Shown: positions 20,186 to 30,908, numbered from the stretch's first letter. The stretch: DNA of 64,000 nucleotides from Glaciimonas sp. CA11.2 (GCF_034314045.1 NZ_JAVIWL010000001.1:4154001-4218000); one strand, 5' to 3'. Numbers and translations are program-made. Notes: generated by a model from the sequence alone, not told the origin.

Positions 20186-22075
20186 GTGAATAACATGTTT
20201 TCAAAAGCCGCCATCTGGGTGGTCATTGCCTTGGTGCTCTTTACCGTATTTAAACAATTCGATACTAAAGGATTGTCTAACGGTGCGGCGCCAATTGCTT
20301 ATTCCGACTTCATTAACGAGGTGAAGGCGGGACACATCACTGATGCGGTGATTGAAGATCGTAATATTATTGCCAATACCTCTGACGGCAAAAAAATCAA
20401 GACCACTACAACGTTCCTTGATCGTGGGCTCGTAGGCGACTTACTCAATAACGGCGTTAAGTTCGACGTTAAACAACCTGAAGAACCGTCATTCCTGTCG
20501 CAAATTTTCATATCTTGGTTCCCGATGATTTTGTTGCTCGGCGTCTGGATATTTTTTATGCGTCAAATGCAAGGCGGCGGGAAAGGTGGTGCGTTCTCGT
20601 TCGGGAAGTCTAAAGCGCGGATGCTGGATGAAACTACTAATACAGTCACTTTTGCCGACGTCGCAGGTTGCGATGAGGCGAAAGACGAAGTCTCTGAAAT
20701 TGTAGATTTTCTACGCGATCCCACTAAATTTCAAAAGTTGGGTGGTCGAATTCCGCATGGCGTGTTAATGGTTGGTCCTCCAGGAACGGGTAAAACATTG
20801 TTGGCGCGCGCGATTGCCGGTGAAGCCAAGGTACCGTTTTTTACTATTTCCGGTTCGGATTTTGTTGAAATGTTCGTTGGTGTCGGTGCTTCACGTGTCC
20901 GTGATATGTTCGAAAACGCCAAAAAACATTCTCCTTGTATCATTTTTATTGATGAAATTGATGCGGTTGGTCGTCATCGTGGCGCTGGTATGGGCGGCGG
21001 TAATGATGAACGGGAACAAACACTAAATCAAATGCTGGTCGAGATGGATGGCTTTGAAGTTAATTCGGGCGTGATCGTGATTGCTGCGACCAACCGTGCT
21101 GATGTGCTTGATAAAGCACTGTTGCGTCCAGGTCGTTTCGACCGTCAGGTTGTAGTTGGATTGCCGGATATACGTGGCCGTGAGCAGATTCTCAATGTGC
21201 ATATGCGCAAAGTGCCTATTTCGACTGACGTTAAGGCTGATATTTTGGCGCGTGGTACACCAGGCTTTTCAGGCGCGGACTTGGCTAATCTTGTAAACGA
21301 GGCCGCATTGTTTGCAGCGCGGCGCACCAAGCGTTTAGTAGAAATGCAGGACTTCGAGGATGCTAAGGACAAGATCGTAATGGGTCCTGAGCGTAAATCG
21401 GCTGTTATGCGCGAAGAAGAGCGTCGTAACACTGCTTATCATGAGTCGGGTCACGCAGTTGTTGCTAAGTTGCTTCCAAAAGCTGATCCTGTACATAAAG
21501 TCACCATTATGCCGCGCGGATTTGCGTTAGGTTTAACCTGGCAGTTGCCTGAGCATGATCGTGTCAATATGTATAAAGACAAGATGCTCGAAGAAATCGC
21601 TATTCTGTTTGGCGGCCGTATTTCTGAAGAGATCTTCATGCACCAGATGTCTACTGGCGCATCGAATGACTTTGAGCGCGCAACGAAGTTGGCGCGTGCA
21701 ATGGTGACGCGTTACGGCATGTCGGAAACCCTCGGCACGATGGTGTACGAAGATACAGAGCAAGATGCTTATTTTGGTCGGATGGCTTCAAAAACTGTTT
21801 CCGAAGCAACTCAGCAAAAAGTTGATGCAGAAATTCGCAGCATTTTGGATCAGCAATACGCTTTATCGCGTAGATTGCTAGAAGAAAATCGCGATAAAGT
21901 CGAAGCCATGACTAAGGCTTTGCTGGATTGGGAAACAATTGATGCTGATCAAATTAACGACATCATGGAAGGCCTCGAGCCACGTTTGCCAAAATATGGT
22001 ATCCCGGTAAAGAAGACGCCGACTGATAGTTCGTCAGGTGGTGGAATATCTCCGACAGCGACAGCACCAGCCTGA
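20186..22075 (+). CDS. ftsH: ATP-dependent zinc metalloprotease FtsH
   Basis: 629 residues from a GTG start. The GTG has AAGGAG 5 bases upstream, and the protein then begins [19 protein letters not shown], the standard FtsH start. The frame is open 105 bases further upstream, but that part is unlike FtsH. Two membrane helices flank a small periplasmic domain. The AAA domain has Walker A GPPGTGKT (about residue 200), Walker [11 protein letters not shown] and the arginine-finger region RPGRFDRQ. The zinc protease motif is HESGH. It degrades LpxC, unassembled membrane proteins and heat-shock factors in related bacteria. Confidence 0.97.
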   Translation: MNNMFSKAAIWVVIALVLFTVFKQFDTKGLSNGAAPIAYSDFINEVKAGHITDAVIEDRNIIANTSDGKKIKTTTTFLDRGLVGDLLNNGVKFDVKQPEEPSFLSQIFISWFPMILLLGVWIFFMRQMQGGGKGGAFSFGKSKARMLDETTNTVTFADVAGCDEAKDEVSEIVDFLRDPTKFQKLGGRIPHGVLMVGPPGTGKTLLARAIAGEAKVPFFTISGSDFVEMFVGVGASRVRDMFENAKKHSPCIIFIDEIDAVGRHRGAGMGGGNDEREQTLNQMLVEMDGFEVNSGVIVIAATNRADVLDKALLRPGRFDRQVVVGLPDIRGREQILNVHMRKVPISTDVKADILARGTPGFSGADLANLVNEAALFAARRTKRLVEMQDFEDAKDKIVMGPERKSAVMREEERRNTAYHESGHAVVAKLLPKADPVHKVTIMPRGFALGLTWQLPEHDRVNMYKDKMLEEIAILFGGRISEEIFMHQMSTGASNDFERATKLARAMVTRYGMSETLGTMVYEDTEQDAYFGRMASKTVSEATQQKVDAEIRSILDQQYALSRRLLEENRDKVEAMTKALLDWETIDADQINDIMEGLEPRLPKYGIPVKKTPTDSSSGGGISPTATAPA

Positions 22076-22130
22076 TTTCGAGCTGAAGGTGGCGTGATCG
22101 TGAGTCGAGAATTTTCGATGTAAATAACTA

Positions 22131-22158
22131 AGGGTGAGGATTTATCCTCGCCCTTTTT
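22131..22158 (+). terminator. Terminator after ftsH
   Basis: GGGTGAGGA pairs with TCCTCGCCC (one G-U) around a 4-base loop, followed by TTTTTC. This is a standard intrinsic terminator, leaving folP with little upstream room. Confidence 0.8.
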
Positions 22159-22176
22159 CTGTATACGAATAAAAAA

Positions 22177-23019
22177 ATGCAACAATATTTTCAATGTGGA
22201 CGCTACCGCCTTGCGGTAAATACACCCAACGCACGGCCACTGGTAATGGGAATTCTGAACATCACGCCAGATTCATTCTCCGATGGCGGGCAATTTTATT
22301 CGCTAGAATTTGCTCTTTCTCATGCGGAGCAAATGATCGCAGACGGCGTGGATATTATTGACATTGGTGCTGAGTCTAGTCGCCCCGGGAGTCCCACAGT
22401 GTCGCTCTCAGAAGAATTGGATCGCTTGATGCCGATTATCTACGCGCTACGCGATTGTGGTAAGCCTCTTTCAATTGATACCTATAAGCCGATGGTTATG
22501 CGCGAGGCAATTGCTGCCGGCGCAGATTTAATCAATGATATTAATGCTTTTCGAGCTGACGGTGCACTTGAGGCGGTCAAGGAAAGTGATTGCGGATTAT
22601 GTGTCATGCATATGCAAGGGCAGCCTCAAACTATGCAGGAGAGGCCGGCATATGACGACGTATTTGCCGAGGTCACGCGCTTTTGGGGTGAACGGGTTGC
22701 AGCTTTGGAGCGAGTAGGAGTGGAACGTTCACGCATTAGCATTGATCCTGGTTTCGGCTTTGGTAAGACGCTCGCACATAATCTCGTTTTGCTAAGAAAT
22801 ATTGGTAAAATGCAACAATTGATGGATCTGCCAATGTTGGTTGGAGCTTCACGCAAAACCATGATAGGAAATTTGACGGGCAAACCGATTGAAAGGCGCT
22901 TGGCCGGTAGCGTTGCTGCGGCCCTCGTAGCAGTGGCTCAAGGGGCGAAAATCGTGCGCGTTCATGATGTAGCAGAAACGATTGATGCGCTGGCGGTTTG
23001 GCAAGCTGGTTTAGCTTAA
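22177..23019 (+). CDS. folP: Dihydropteroate synthase
   Basis: 280 residues. It joins p-aminobenzoate to hydroxymethyl-dihydropterin diphosphate in folate synthesis and is the sulfonamide target. Family motifs in order: GILNITPDSFSDGG, DIGAESSRPGS, LINDINAF, CVMHMQG, DPGFGFGKT and GASRKTMIG. The start ATG lies about 20 bases after the ftsH terminator, so its message must start close by or read through. Confidence 0.96.
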   Translation: MQQYFQCGRYRLAVNTPNARPLVMGILNITPDSFSDGGQFYSLEFALSHAEQMIADGVDIIDIGAESSRPGSPTVSLSEELDRLMPIIYALRDCGKPLSIDTYKPMVMREAIAAGADLINDINAFRADGALEAVKESDCGLCVMHMQGQPQTMQERPAYDDVFAEVTRFWGERVAALERVGVERSRISIDPGFGFGKTLAHNLVLLRNIGKMQQLMDLPMLVGASRKTMIGNLTGKPIERRLAGSVAAALVAVAQGAKIVRVHDVAETIDALAVWQAGLA

Positions 23020-23195
23020 ATTTTGATGATGCGATTGTTGTGAATTGAGCGCGACAGATGAGAGAAGTTATCAGCGTATAACGTTTTTGTATCGGACTAA
23101 AATCTTAGGTTATCGTAAATAGTCGGAGTTGGTTGAGAATAGTGTACAAGGTAGCGTTTCTAAAAAAATAATAAATATTTAAAAACAGGCCTTAA

Positions 23196-24533
23196 ATGAC
23201 TAGAAAATATTTTGGTACAGATGGTATCCGTGGTCGCGTGGGGATTGCTCCAATTACACCGGATTTTGTAATGCGACTTGGCTACGCTGCTGGCAAAGTG
23301 CTGGCGCAATCGGAGTCTGCCGCAATCAAGCCAACGGTGTTAATCGGCAAAGATACACGCGTATCCGGCTACATGCTGGAAGCTGCTTTGGAGGCTGGAT
23401 TTGCGGCGGCTGGCGTTGATGTGATGCTGGCCGGACCGATGCCGACACCGGCGGTTGCGTACCTGACAAGGGCATTGCGCCTGTCTGCAGGAGTTGTCAT
23501 TTCAGCGTCGCATAATCCGTTTGACGATAATGGGATCAAGTTTTTTTCAGCCCATGGAAATAAGCTGGATGATAGCGTAGAGGCCGCTATTGAAGCCGCA
23601 CTGGAACATCCGATGAGTTGTGTAACATCGGATAAATTAGGTAAGGCTAAGCGTCTGGATGACGCACCAGGCCGCTATATCGAATTTTGCAAGAGCACGT
23701 TTCCGAATGACCTTGATTTGCGCGGAATGACCATCGTTGTCGATGCCGCGCATGGGGCTGCATATCATATTGCATCGCATGTATTTCACGAGTTAGGCGC
23801 TGAAGTTATCTCTATTGGCAATCAACCCAATGGCTTCAATATTAATGACGGTTACGGTGCGACCGCGCCCGAGGCGCTGGCGCTTGCTGTGTGTGCGAAC
23901 AACGCCGATGTAGGCATTGCGTTGGACGGTGATGCCGATAGATTGATTATGGTCGATTCTACCGGGCGGATATACAACGGCGATGAATTGCTCTATATCG
24001 TGGTGAAAGACAGGTTGAAAACCGGCATGGTCAGCGGCGTAGTTGGCACCCTGATGACGAACATGGCATTGGAGGTGGCTTTTGGGCAAATGGGCTTGGA
24101 GTTTGCACGCGCTAAAGTCGGCGATCGCTACGTATTAGAGCAATTGAAAGAGCGCGGTTGGTTGCTAGGTGGAGAAGGATCTGGCCACTTGTTATGCCTG
24201 GATAAGCATACGACTGGTGACGGTATTGTGTCAGCACTGCAAGTATTGTCCGCTTTAAGTCGTAGCGGACAATCCTTGTCCGAAATTACCGCGGACATAA
24301 GCATGTATCCCCAAACCTTGATTAACATCAGAGTGGCGGCTGGTTTCGACTGGCAACAGCAACCCGAAGTTGTAGCCGAAAAAGCCGCAGTCGAGAGTGA
24401 ACTCGGTAACAATGGGCGCGTATTGATTCGCGCGTCTGGCACCGAGCCGTTGGTGCGCGTGATGGTTGAGGCAAAAACGGCGGACTTGGCGCAGACAATG
24501 GCGCGTCGCATTGTCGATAAAATTGCCGTTTAA
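23196..24533 (+). CDS. glmM: Phosphoglucosamine mutase
   Basis: 445 residues. It isomerises glucosamine-6-phosphate to glucosamine-1-phosphate for UDP-GlcNAc synthesis. The phosphoserine loop is [12 protein letters not shown], the Mg2+ loop DGDADR, the sugar-binding motif GEGSGH and the phosphate-binding [12 protein letters not shown]. In Burkholderia and Ralstonia relatives glmM is commonly followed by pstS; here it is followed by a phoB paralogue. Confidence 0.97.
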   Translation: MTRKYFGTDGIRGRVGIAPITPDFVMRLGYAAGKVLAQSESAAIKPTVLIGKDTRVSGYMLEAALEAGFAAAGVDVMLAGPMPTPAVAYLTRALRLSAGVVISASHNPFDDNGIKFFSAHGNKLDDSVEAAIEAALEHPMSCVTSDKLGKAKRLDDAPGRYIEFCKSTFPNDLDLRGMTIVVDAAHGAAYHIASHVFHELGAEVISIGNQPNGFNINDGYGATAPEALALAVCANNADVGIALDGDADRLIMVDSTGRIYNGDELLYIVVKDRLKTGMVSGVVGTLMTNMALEVAFGQMGLEFARAKVGDRYVLEQLKERGWLLGGEGSGHLLCLDKHTTGDGIVSALQVLSALSRSGQSLSEITADISMYPQTLINIRVAAGFDWQQQPEVVAEKAAVESELGNNGRVLIRASGTEPLVRVMVEAKTADLAQTMARRIVDKIAV

Positions 24534-24591
24534 ATTTTTTTAATCCGGATTACTATCAGTATGCATTTTCAAACTTATTTTCATATCGCAG

Positions 24592-25290
24592 ATGTCAAAA
24601 CATCATACTAATATTTTGATTGTCGAAGATGAGCCTGGCATCGCTGAGCTCTTGAGGTTTACGCTCGATGATGCGGGATTTTCCTGCGAAATTGCTGAAA
24701 ATGCCAACGAGGCGCGCGCGGCAATCACTGCGATGTTACCTCAAGTAGTATTACTCGACTGGATGCTGCCGGACACTTCCGGTTTATCGTTACTGCAAGA
24801 GTGGCGTAGTCAGGTTCGGACTGCCACTTTGCCAGTCATTATGTTGACTGCCAAGGGTATGGATGAAGATAAAGTTCGAGGCTTAAATGATGGGGCAGAT
24901 GATTACGTTACAAAACCATTTTCACCAAAAGAATTGGTCGCTCGTATTCAAGCTCTGTTGCGGCGTAAAGTGCCGGAATTGGGCCATAACACATTAAAAT
25001 ATGGCGCGATCAATATTGATACTGACCGCTATCAAGTTTCTGTTGACTCTCGGACAATCGAACTGGATCAAGCTGAATTCAAGTTACTTCGCTTTTTGAT
25101 CGCGCATCCGGAACGGATATTTTCACGCGCACAATTGCTCGATAAAGTGTGGGGCGATCATACCTTCATCGAAGAGCGTACTGTTGATGTACATATTATG
25201 CGGCTACGTAAATCGTTGGGCTCAGCTGCGGACTACATTAAAACGATCCGTGGAGTTGGCTACAAAATGTCCAACGACACGACTGCATGA
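24592..25290 (+). CDS. phoB: Second PhoB-type response regulator
   Basis: 232 residues. The receiver domain has phosphoacceptor Asp56 in LLDWMLPDTSG and the switch region KVRGLNDGADDYVTKPFSPKELVARI, closer to enterobacterial PhoB than the pst-linked copy is. The winged-helix domain includes WGDHTFIEERTVDVHIMRLRKSL and ends with GVGYKMSND. It probably recognises Pho-box-like DNA, since the recognition helix region is nearly the same in both copies. It lies 58 bases after glmM and directly before a matching kinase. No Pho box is visible upstream. Confidence 0.9.
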   Translation: MSKHHTNILIVEDEPGIAELLRFTLDDAGFSCEIAENANEARAAITAMLPQVVLLDWMLPDTSGLSLLQEWRSQVRTATLPVIMLTAKGMDEDKVRGLNDGADDYVTKPFSPKELVARIQALLRRKVPELGHNTLKYGAINIDTDRYQVSVDSRTIELDQAEFKLLRFLIAHPERIFSRAQLLDKVWGDHTFIEERTVDVHIMRLRKSLGSAADYIKTIRGVGYKMSNDTTA

Positions 25291-25291
25291 A

Positions 25292-26641
25292 ATGCCAATA
25301 CGCACCGATGAAATCCTCGTGAATGTGCAGGAGCGAGCGACGCGTAAAGCCCGTACGTTTTGGGTGCCGACATTATTGCGTTTTGCTTTACTGTGTCTGA
25401 TCATGTTGGCAATCGGGGCTTCCTACGGTTTGGTAGTGGGGTTGATTTGGTTTGGATTATCTTTAGTCATCCTGCTATTTCTGCAAATTTGGTCGCTATT
25501 TCGTATCGAGGAATGGTTGGATCGTCCTTATGGGACGCCGCGTCCAAAAACCTGGGGATTATGGGCGCACTCAACACGACGTTTAGAAAATATTCGCAGA
25601 GAAGACGAGCGCTCGCGTGTCGATATGGTGGAATGGCTTGCGCGTTTTCGCCAAGCCATGAGTTTGCTTCCTGACGGTGTGGTGATTGTGGATGGAGTGA
25701 TGCATTTGGAGTGGTGTAATCCGGCTGCAGAAAAACATTTAGGACTAGATAGAGTGCGCGACGAAGGGCGCCTTCTGACCAATTTGATTCGTGCGCCAGA
25801 GTTTGTCAATTACATGTTGTCGGGCAGCTTTGATCAACCACTTCCGTTTGTTCATCACCATCGAAAAATACAACTGCAATTAATATCCTTTGATAATCGA
25901 CGGCGAATTCTAGTTACGCATGATGTGACACAGGCGGAAAAACTCGAGACCTTGCGTCGTGATTTTATAGCCAATGCGTCGCATGAATTACGAACTCCTT
26001 TAACCGTTATCAACGGCTTCCTGGAGCATGCGTTATCCACTGAAATGGATCAGATGACGCGTCAGCGTCAACTACATTTGATGGCGGAACAAGGTCAACG
26101 CATGCAGCGTCTTGTCGCTGATATGCTGACTTTAACCAGGCTCGAATCGTTGGTTCAGCAGCCTTCTGGTGATACGGTACGAATCGTCCCGATGCTCAAT
26201 CATATTCTAGATCAGGCGCGTGCTCTGTCGGAAGGAAAGCATCTGATCACGCTGGAAGCAGATGACATTAATCTCAAAGGCAATCATGACGAACTTGAGA
26301 GCGCATTCACTAACTTATTAACGAATGCTGTGCGCTACACACCGAATGGTGGATCAATTCAAGTAACGTGGAAGTTGTTCGGCGAGGGGGCCGCATTGAC
26401 GGTTCGTGATGACGGCATCGGAATTGCTGAAGAGCATTTAAGTCGCTTAACTGAGCGCTTCTATCGCGTTGATAAAACACGTTCTCGGGTGACGCAGGGT
26501 ACTGGTCTTGGCCTGGCAATCGTGAAGCACGTTTTGTTGCGGCATCGTGGTCATTTGGTGGTTGCATCTGAACCTGGAAAGGGCAGCTGTTTCAGCGCCA
26601 TTTTTAAGAGGCCGCAATTGATCTTGTCAGAAGAGCGATAA
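25292..26641 (+). CDS. phoR: Second PhoR-type sensor histidine kinase
   Basis: 449 residues from the ATG one base after the response-regulator stop. A longer frame from 25184 overlaps the regulator gene and is rejected. A basic N-terminal extension of about 24 residues precedes two membrane helices (about 25-70) with almost no periplasmic part, then a PAS-like region (LLPDGVVIVDG). The phosphorylated His231 is in NASHELRTPLTVINGFL, with N-box NLLTNAVRYT, DDGIGI and GTGLGLAIVKHV. Domain layout and many residues match the product at 8474-9784, including LARFRQAM and EWCNPAAE. Confidence 0.92.
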   Translation: MPIRTDEILVNVQERATRKARTFWVPTLLRFALLCLIMLAIGASYGLVVGLIWFGLSLVILLFLQIWSLFRIEEWLDRPYGTPRPKTWGLWAHSTRRLENIRREDERSRVDMVEWLARFRQAMSLLPDGVVIVDGVMHLEWCNPAAEKHLGLDRVRDEGRLLTNLIRAPEFVNYMLSGSFDQPLPFVHHHRKIQLQLISFDNRRRILVTHDVTQAEKLETLRRDFIANASHELRTPLTVINGFLEHALSTEMDQMTRQRQLHLMAEQGQRMQRLVADMLTLTRLESLVQQPSGDTVRIVPMLNHILDQARALSEGKHLITLEADDINLKGNHDELESAFTNLLTNAVRYTPNGGSIQVTWKLFGEGAALTVRDDGIGIAEEHLSRLTERFYRVDKTRSRVTQGTGLGLAIVKHVLLRHRGHLVVASEPGKGSCFSAIFKRPQLILSEER

Positions 26642-26671
26642 CAAATTTTAATGAAAGTTTGTTTAAACATA

Positions 26672-26700
26672 TTGACCAAAATGATGTTGGCGGGTATGAT
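26672..26700 (+). promoter_or_regulatory. Promoter of the first tRNA-Pro
   Basis: TTGACC, a 17-base spacer, then TATGAT, ending 10 bases before the tRNA gene. Confidence 0.7.
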
Positions 26701-26709
26701 TCTGTTCTT

Positions 26710-26786
26710 CGGAGTGTAGCGCAGCCCGGTAGCGCACCTGGTTTGGGACCAGGGGGTCCAAGGTTCGAATCCTTGTACTCCGACCA
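26710..26786 (+). tRNA. tRNA-Pro(TGG), copy 1
   Basis: A 77-base cloverleaf. The acceptor arm CGGAGTG/TACTCCG is followed by A and an encoded CCA. The D-arm GCGCAGCCCGGTAGCGC is clear. The anticodon stem CCTGG/CCAGG closes loop TTTGGGA, giving anticodon UGG for codon CCA and other proline codons. The T-arm contains GGTTCGAATCC. It is identical to the gene at 48090-48166. Confidence 0.97.
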
Positions 26787-26791
26787 ATTTG

Positions 26792-26823
26792 AAAGCGGGC
26801 TGTCTTAGGACAGCCCGCTTTTT
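26792..26823 (+). terminator. Terminator after tRNA-Pro copy 1
   Basis: AGCGGGCTGTC pairs with GACAGCCCGCT, followed by a run of T. Confidence 0.88.
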
Positions 26824-27006
26824 CATTTCAGAATAGATTTATTAGATAAAATGGTTGATTAATATTTATCTGATTTTTTAAAATGGCTTGGAATTTGCTT
26901 CACTATAATAGTGAAATAGTGGGCGTTAATAGCTTGTTAAATCGTCTCAATCTTATTGAAACGTTTTATTGCTTCAACATGTATCATTGAGTGAATGTGC
27001 GGGTGT

Positions 27007-27035
27007 TTGTCCTTGCACATTGGAACTGTTAAAGA
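27007..27035 (+). promoter_or_regulatory. Promoter of tRNA-Arg
   Basis: TTGTCC, a 17-base spacer, then TAAAGA, ending 8 bases before the tRNA. Confidence 0.5.
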
Positions 27036-27043
27036 TCATCTAT

Positions 27044-27117
<74 letters not shown>

Positions 27118-27249
27118 CTTTTCTTAATTCTTATAAATCAAATAGTTAGATATTTCTGATTGGGTCGCAACTTTTTTGTGATTCTTGTGATTCTTCCTGA
27201 GCGAATACTTCGTTGATTTCTCTCCAAACATCCGGATTGAGGAGTCGCG

Positions 27250-28105
27250 TATGAGCGGCCGGTCAAGAACTGGATGACAAGGCCGAAAGCGCGCTTCGTA
27301 GTGAGCGATACTATCCGGCGGCCGACAATCAAACGAGGTCTTCGCGCTTGCTGTGGATTCCGCTTGGCTACACCATCGCTTTACGCGCCAAGAAAAAGAA
27401 CAGGCCCGAATCGCGGATCTGTAAGGCAGATTCAACCGGTCGATGTAACTGCCGAGTTTACGGATACATCAATAAGAAAGTCTCTTCGACGGCGCGGCTG
27501 GATCACTTTCTCTCGGAGCAATATATTGCGAAAAATCAAAAGATTACAGTTTTCTCCGTCAACACAGACGAATTTGAGAAAGCCATCGATGGATCCAGGA
27601 GGCCGTTCCATCGGGTTCTGGATTGGTTTCACATCGCCATGAAATGTCGTGTGATCGAATATTCGCACTGAAATTTCCAGACTCGTTGGCGCTGAACGGA
27701 CGCTCCGTACAAGACGAAATTGCGTCGGCCAAATGGCTGACGTGGCATGGCAACGGTTCCGAAGCCGACGAGAGAATCGAGAGCATCCACGCCATGGTCG
27801 AGGTGACGGTCGAACATCCAGCGTACTCGACGCTGTGGTGGAATCTTCGTGGAACGTATTGGTACCTGGAATCCAATGGCCAATACCTTGTCGATTATGA
27901 GCGGCGCTATCGGCGGGGCATGCCGATCAGAAGCGTCATTGCCGCAATAGCGGCGAGCGAAGTGGTGAGCTTGCGGTGCGCAAAGAAGCGGCAGATGCGC
28001 TGGACGAATAAGGATGCACACTAAATTGTTCAGGTTCGAGTCGCGGTGCTAAATGGCGAGCTCAAAATGCGCGAAATGTCTGAACCACGACGATTTACAC
28101 CATAG
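27250..28105 (+). pseudogene. Decayed ISKra4-like transposase
   Basis: Pieces of one transposase are spread over different frames. One frame reads ITVFSVNTDEFEKAIDG and then HRVLDWFHIAMK, the ISKra4 hallmark. Another (27623-28024) continues SAKWLTWHGNGSEADERIES, YERRYRRGMPIRS and AKKRQMRWTNKDAH. A last piece after that stop reads QVRVAVLNGELKMREM in the correct order, ending at 28103-28105. At least two frameshifts separate the pieces. No terminal repeats were found. The family name is from recognised motifs, not from a search. Confidence 0.75.
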
Positions 28106-28345
28106 GAGAAAAGTAGCGTTCGTTGCAAGCTTGGTGTCTAGCGCTGCCTCCGGTGTTGACTGCTCTCCATCACTCTTCTTGTCTGTATATTGCAGATATT
28201 TATATATGAGTGTTGCATCGCCTAATTGAATCCGCCCTGCATTTAATACATGCCGAAAGCTTTGGCAAGTACTTAAATTAATTCGGTCTACAGTAAAAAA
28301 CTCCGCTAACCGCTAATGTGTCAATGCCGGAGTAAAGATGTACCA

Positions 28346-28372
28346 AATGGCGCGTTAAAAGTGTACCAATCC
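28346..28372. repeat. Inner terminal inverted repeat of IS21 element 1, left
   Basis: 27 bases that are the exact reverse complement of 30909-30935. They include GTGTACCAAT, a motif also partly repeated at both outer ends, as expected for multiple IstA binding sites. Confidence 0.85.
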
Positions 28373-28494
28373 GGGTTAATAAATAGAGCCGTTGAGGGCC
28401 TGAATTATTCTCTTTTCAATGCACATTTCTATACTCTGCAGAGTTGGGGTGGCGGGCGCAGCGCAGCGTAGCCCGTTCTCTCAAGACGTTGCTT

Positions 28495-29328
28495 TTACGG
28501 GTTGGCCCCTCCTTTTTCAGCAGTGCTGTTTGGTTTGACATTGCGCTGTTGCCGTTTCTTGCTGGTGGCCAATCGATACGATTCGCCGTTCATTTCCAGG
28601 ATGTGGACGTGATGGGTAAGCCGGTCAAGCAAGGCGCCAGTCAGCCGCTCCGAACCGAGGACGCTGGTCCACTCGTCAAACGGTAAATTCGAGGTCACCA
28701 GCGTGGCACCGTGCTCATAGCGTCGGCTAAAGACCTCAAACAACAATTCCGCACCGACCGCTGTGAACGGCACATAGCCCAGTTCATCGATAATCAGTAA
28801 CTTCACGTTAGTCAGTTGCTTTTGCAAGGCACGCAGTCGTTTCTCGTCACGCGCTTCCATCAGTTCATGGACCAGGGCGGCGGCCGTCGTAAAGGCAACG
28901 CTGTGTCCTTTCTGACAGGCAGCTAATCCTAGTGCCAGCGCAGTATGCGTCTTGCCAACACCCGAAGGTCCTAACGCGATGACGTTCTCGCGCTTATCAA
29001 TCCACTCACAGCGTGTCAGTTCGAGCACCAGGGATTTGTTTAAGGTTGGCATCGCCATGAAGTCGAAGGTATCCAGACTCTTGGTCACCGGAAACCTGGC
29101 CAGACGGATGCGCCGCTCCATCGTGCGGCGTTCACGGTCGATACGTTCGAGTTCGCACAACCGTAATAAATAGCGTGGGTAATCTACGCCTTCACGCGCG
29201 CAGTCGGCGCCGACCTTCTCATACTCCCGGGCAAAGGTCGGCAGCTTCAGGGCTTTGAAGTGGTTGACCAACAGTACCTGCGGTGCCACCGTGGTGGTCT
29301 CGGACAGCGCCGCGCTGTTGGCGTTCAT
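28495..29328 (-). CDS. istB: IS21 helper ATPase IstB, element 1
   Basis: 277 residues from the ATG at 29328, which overlaps the istA stop (ATGA). The frame extends to 29478 inside istA, but that part is not IstB-like. It is a AAA+ protein related to DnaA/DnaC: Walker A GPSGVGKTHTALAL and Walker B LLIIDELGYVP, then LVTSNLPFDEW. It helps IstA choose the target and complete strand transfer. Confidence 0.93.
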   Translation of the reverse strand: MNANSAALSETTTVAPQVLLVNHFKALKLPTFAREYEKVGADCAREGVDYPRYLLRLCELERIDRERRTMERRIRLARFPVTKSLDTFDFMAMPTLNKSLVLELTRCEWIDKRENVIALGPSGVGKTHTALALGLAACQKGHSVAFTTAAALVHELMEARDEKRLRALQKQLTNVKLLIIDELGYVPFTAVGAELLFEVFSRRYEHGATLVTSNLPFDEWTSVLGSERLTGALLDRLTHHVHILEMNGESYRLATSKKRQQRNVKPNSTAEKGGANP

Positions 29329-30860
29329 GCGAGGTCTCCGGTAACAGGTTGCGTCAGTAGCGCATTCCCGCTGAGCAAGCTGAGGTAGCTGCCGGCATCG
29401 GTCGTGCCGACCGTGGCGTTCGGCAAATACGGATACAGGGTTAAATCCAGCTTGGGTGGTCGTCGTTCGATGGCGCACAATACTAGGTGTTTGATGGCAT
29501 CAAAGCTGAGCACGCCCAGATGATGGGCCTGGCCAATGGCACGCTCGACTTGCCCGATGCTGAAGGTTTCCAGCAACCGCAGGACCTGGATATATTCCTT
29601 GCGCCCACGCTTGTCCATGCGCGCTTCCAGCAGGCGTCGCAATCGCTCGAAGGCCGCTGGTAATGCCCACTCTTGCAGCGGTGCAGCCTGGTCAAGCGCA
29701 CGCGGCTTCCTCTCCAGCAACGCCAGATAGTGCAGCGGGTTCACCACGAAGTCCGCTTTGGCATAACTGCGACGATGGTGCGCAATGCACTCCGGATTGC
29801 CAACCAGATAGATGTCGACCCAGTCGACGGTGCCTTTGACCAGCACCGCCTGATGACCGTATTGCGTCGGTACCGAATAGTCGTTGGTGCGGTAACGGAC
29901 CAACGATTGCGATGATACCCGGCTGGTTTGCTTGTGACTGGCGTCATAGAGCGTTACCGGCAACGGCATCAATGCCGCCCGGTCATGGATGAGGCGCTGG
30001 CCGATGGTGTCAGATTGACCACGCAGCACGGCACGCTGACGTTTCAGGCAGCCGTCCAGCAATTGGCTATTCAATGCAGCGAAGTCATCTGCCACCGGCA
30101 ATGGCACCATGAAGTGGCGTCGGCTGTAGCCGACCAGTCCTTCCACTTTACCCTTGTCGTTACCTTTGGCGGGACGTCCGAATTTATCATCAAACAAGTA
30201 ATAACTCTGCAATTCGGCAAAGGCATGGGTCCGTCGGCGCTGGCCATCGCCTAATATCTTGGCCACTGCAATCCTGGTGTTGTCGTACAGAATTGATTGC
30301 GGCACGCCACCGAGAAACGCGAAGGCAGCAAGATGACCGTCCAGAAAGGCTTCCGTGTCTTCGGTCGGATACGCCTTGACGAAACACGCATCCGAATGCG
30401 GCATGTCCAGGCAGAAATAGTGGAAGCGGACCTTCTTGCCGCCGATGTACCCGTCGGCTTCGCCGAAATCGACCTGGGCATGGCCGGGGCGATGCGCCAG
30501 TGGCATGAACACTTCCTTCTGCCGGCTGGCCACACCGTTGACGTACTCGCGCACCAGGGTGTAGCTACCGTCGTAACCATGCTCGTCACGTAATCGTTCG
30601 CGGATACGTACCGCCGTATGGCGCTGTTTCACATGGACTTGCTTATCGGCCTCGAGAATGGCGTCGATGATGGCTGCGAACGGTGCCAGCGTCGGAGAGA
30701 CCGGGGCCGGCGCTCGCCGATATCCCGGCGGTGCCGCGAACTGGCACATCTTCCTGACGGTATTGCGATGGATACCGAAGTAGCGCGCAACCGCACGCTC
30801 ACTCTTGTTCTCGACCATCACGGCGCGACGTACTTTGACGTATATGTCCACGGGAAACAT
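29325..30860 (-). CDS. istA: IS21 transposase IstA, element 1
   Basis: 511 residues. The N-terminal helix-turn-helix (ERAVARYFGIHRNTVRKM) is followed by the DDE integrase core: first Asp in GHAQVDFGEADGY, second Asp in SILYDNTRIA, and a Glu further on. The C-terminal beta-rich region contains RYRTNDYSVPTQYG. It overlaps istB by four bases. No frameshift is seen. Confidence 0.94.
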   Translation of the reverse strand: MFPVDIYVKVRRAVMVENKSERAVARYFGIHRNTVRKMCQFAAPPGYRRAPAPVSPTLAPFAAIIDAILEADKQVHVKQRHTAVRIRERLRDEHGYDGSYTLVREYVNGVASRQKEVFMPLAHRPGHAQVDFGEADGYIGGKKVRFHYFCLDMPHSDACFVKAYPTEDTEAFLDGHLAAFAFLGGVPQSILYDNTRIAVAKILGDGQRRRTHAFAELQSYYLFDDKFGRPAKGNDKGKVEGLVGYSRRHFMVPLPVADDFAALNSQLLDGCLKRQRAVLRGQSDTIGQRLIHDRAALMPLPVTLYDASHKQTSRVSSQSLVRYRTNDYSVPTQYGHQAVLVKGTVDWVDIYLVGNPECIAHHRRSYAKADFVVNPLHYLALLERKPRALDQAAPLQEWALPAAFERLRRLLEARMDKRGRKEYIQVLRLLETFSIGQVERAIGQAHHLGVLSFDAIKHLVLCAIERRPPKLDLTLYPYLPNATVGTTDAGSYLSLLSGNALLTQPVTGDLA

Positions 30861-30908
30861 CCTTTCCGCCTTTCTTATGCACCATCAAGGGCATAAGACT
30901 ACAGGCTG

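Noticed and set aside
25184-25291. Second phoR starting inside the second phoB
   Set aside because: The overlap of about 100 bases would add 36 residues coded by the winged-helix region; the ATG at 25292 gives a normal start.
27118-27250. Attachment-site duplication of the tRNA-Arg 3' end
   Set aside because: No second copy of the 3' tRNA-Arg sequence was noticed elsewhere in the window and no integrase gene is present.
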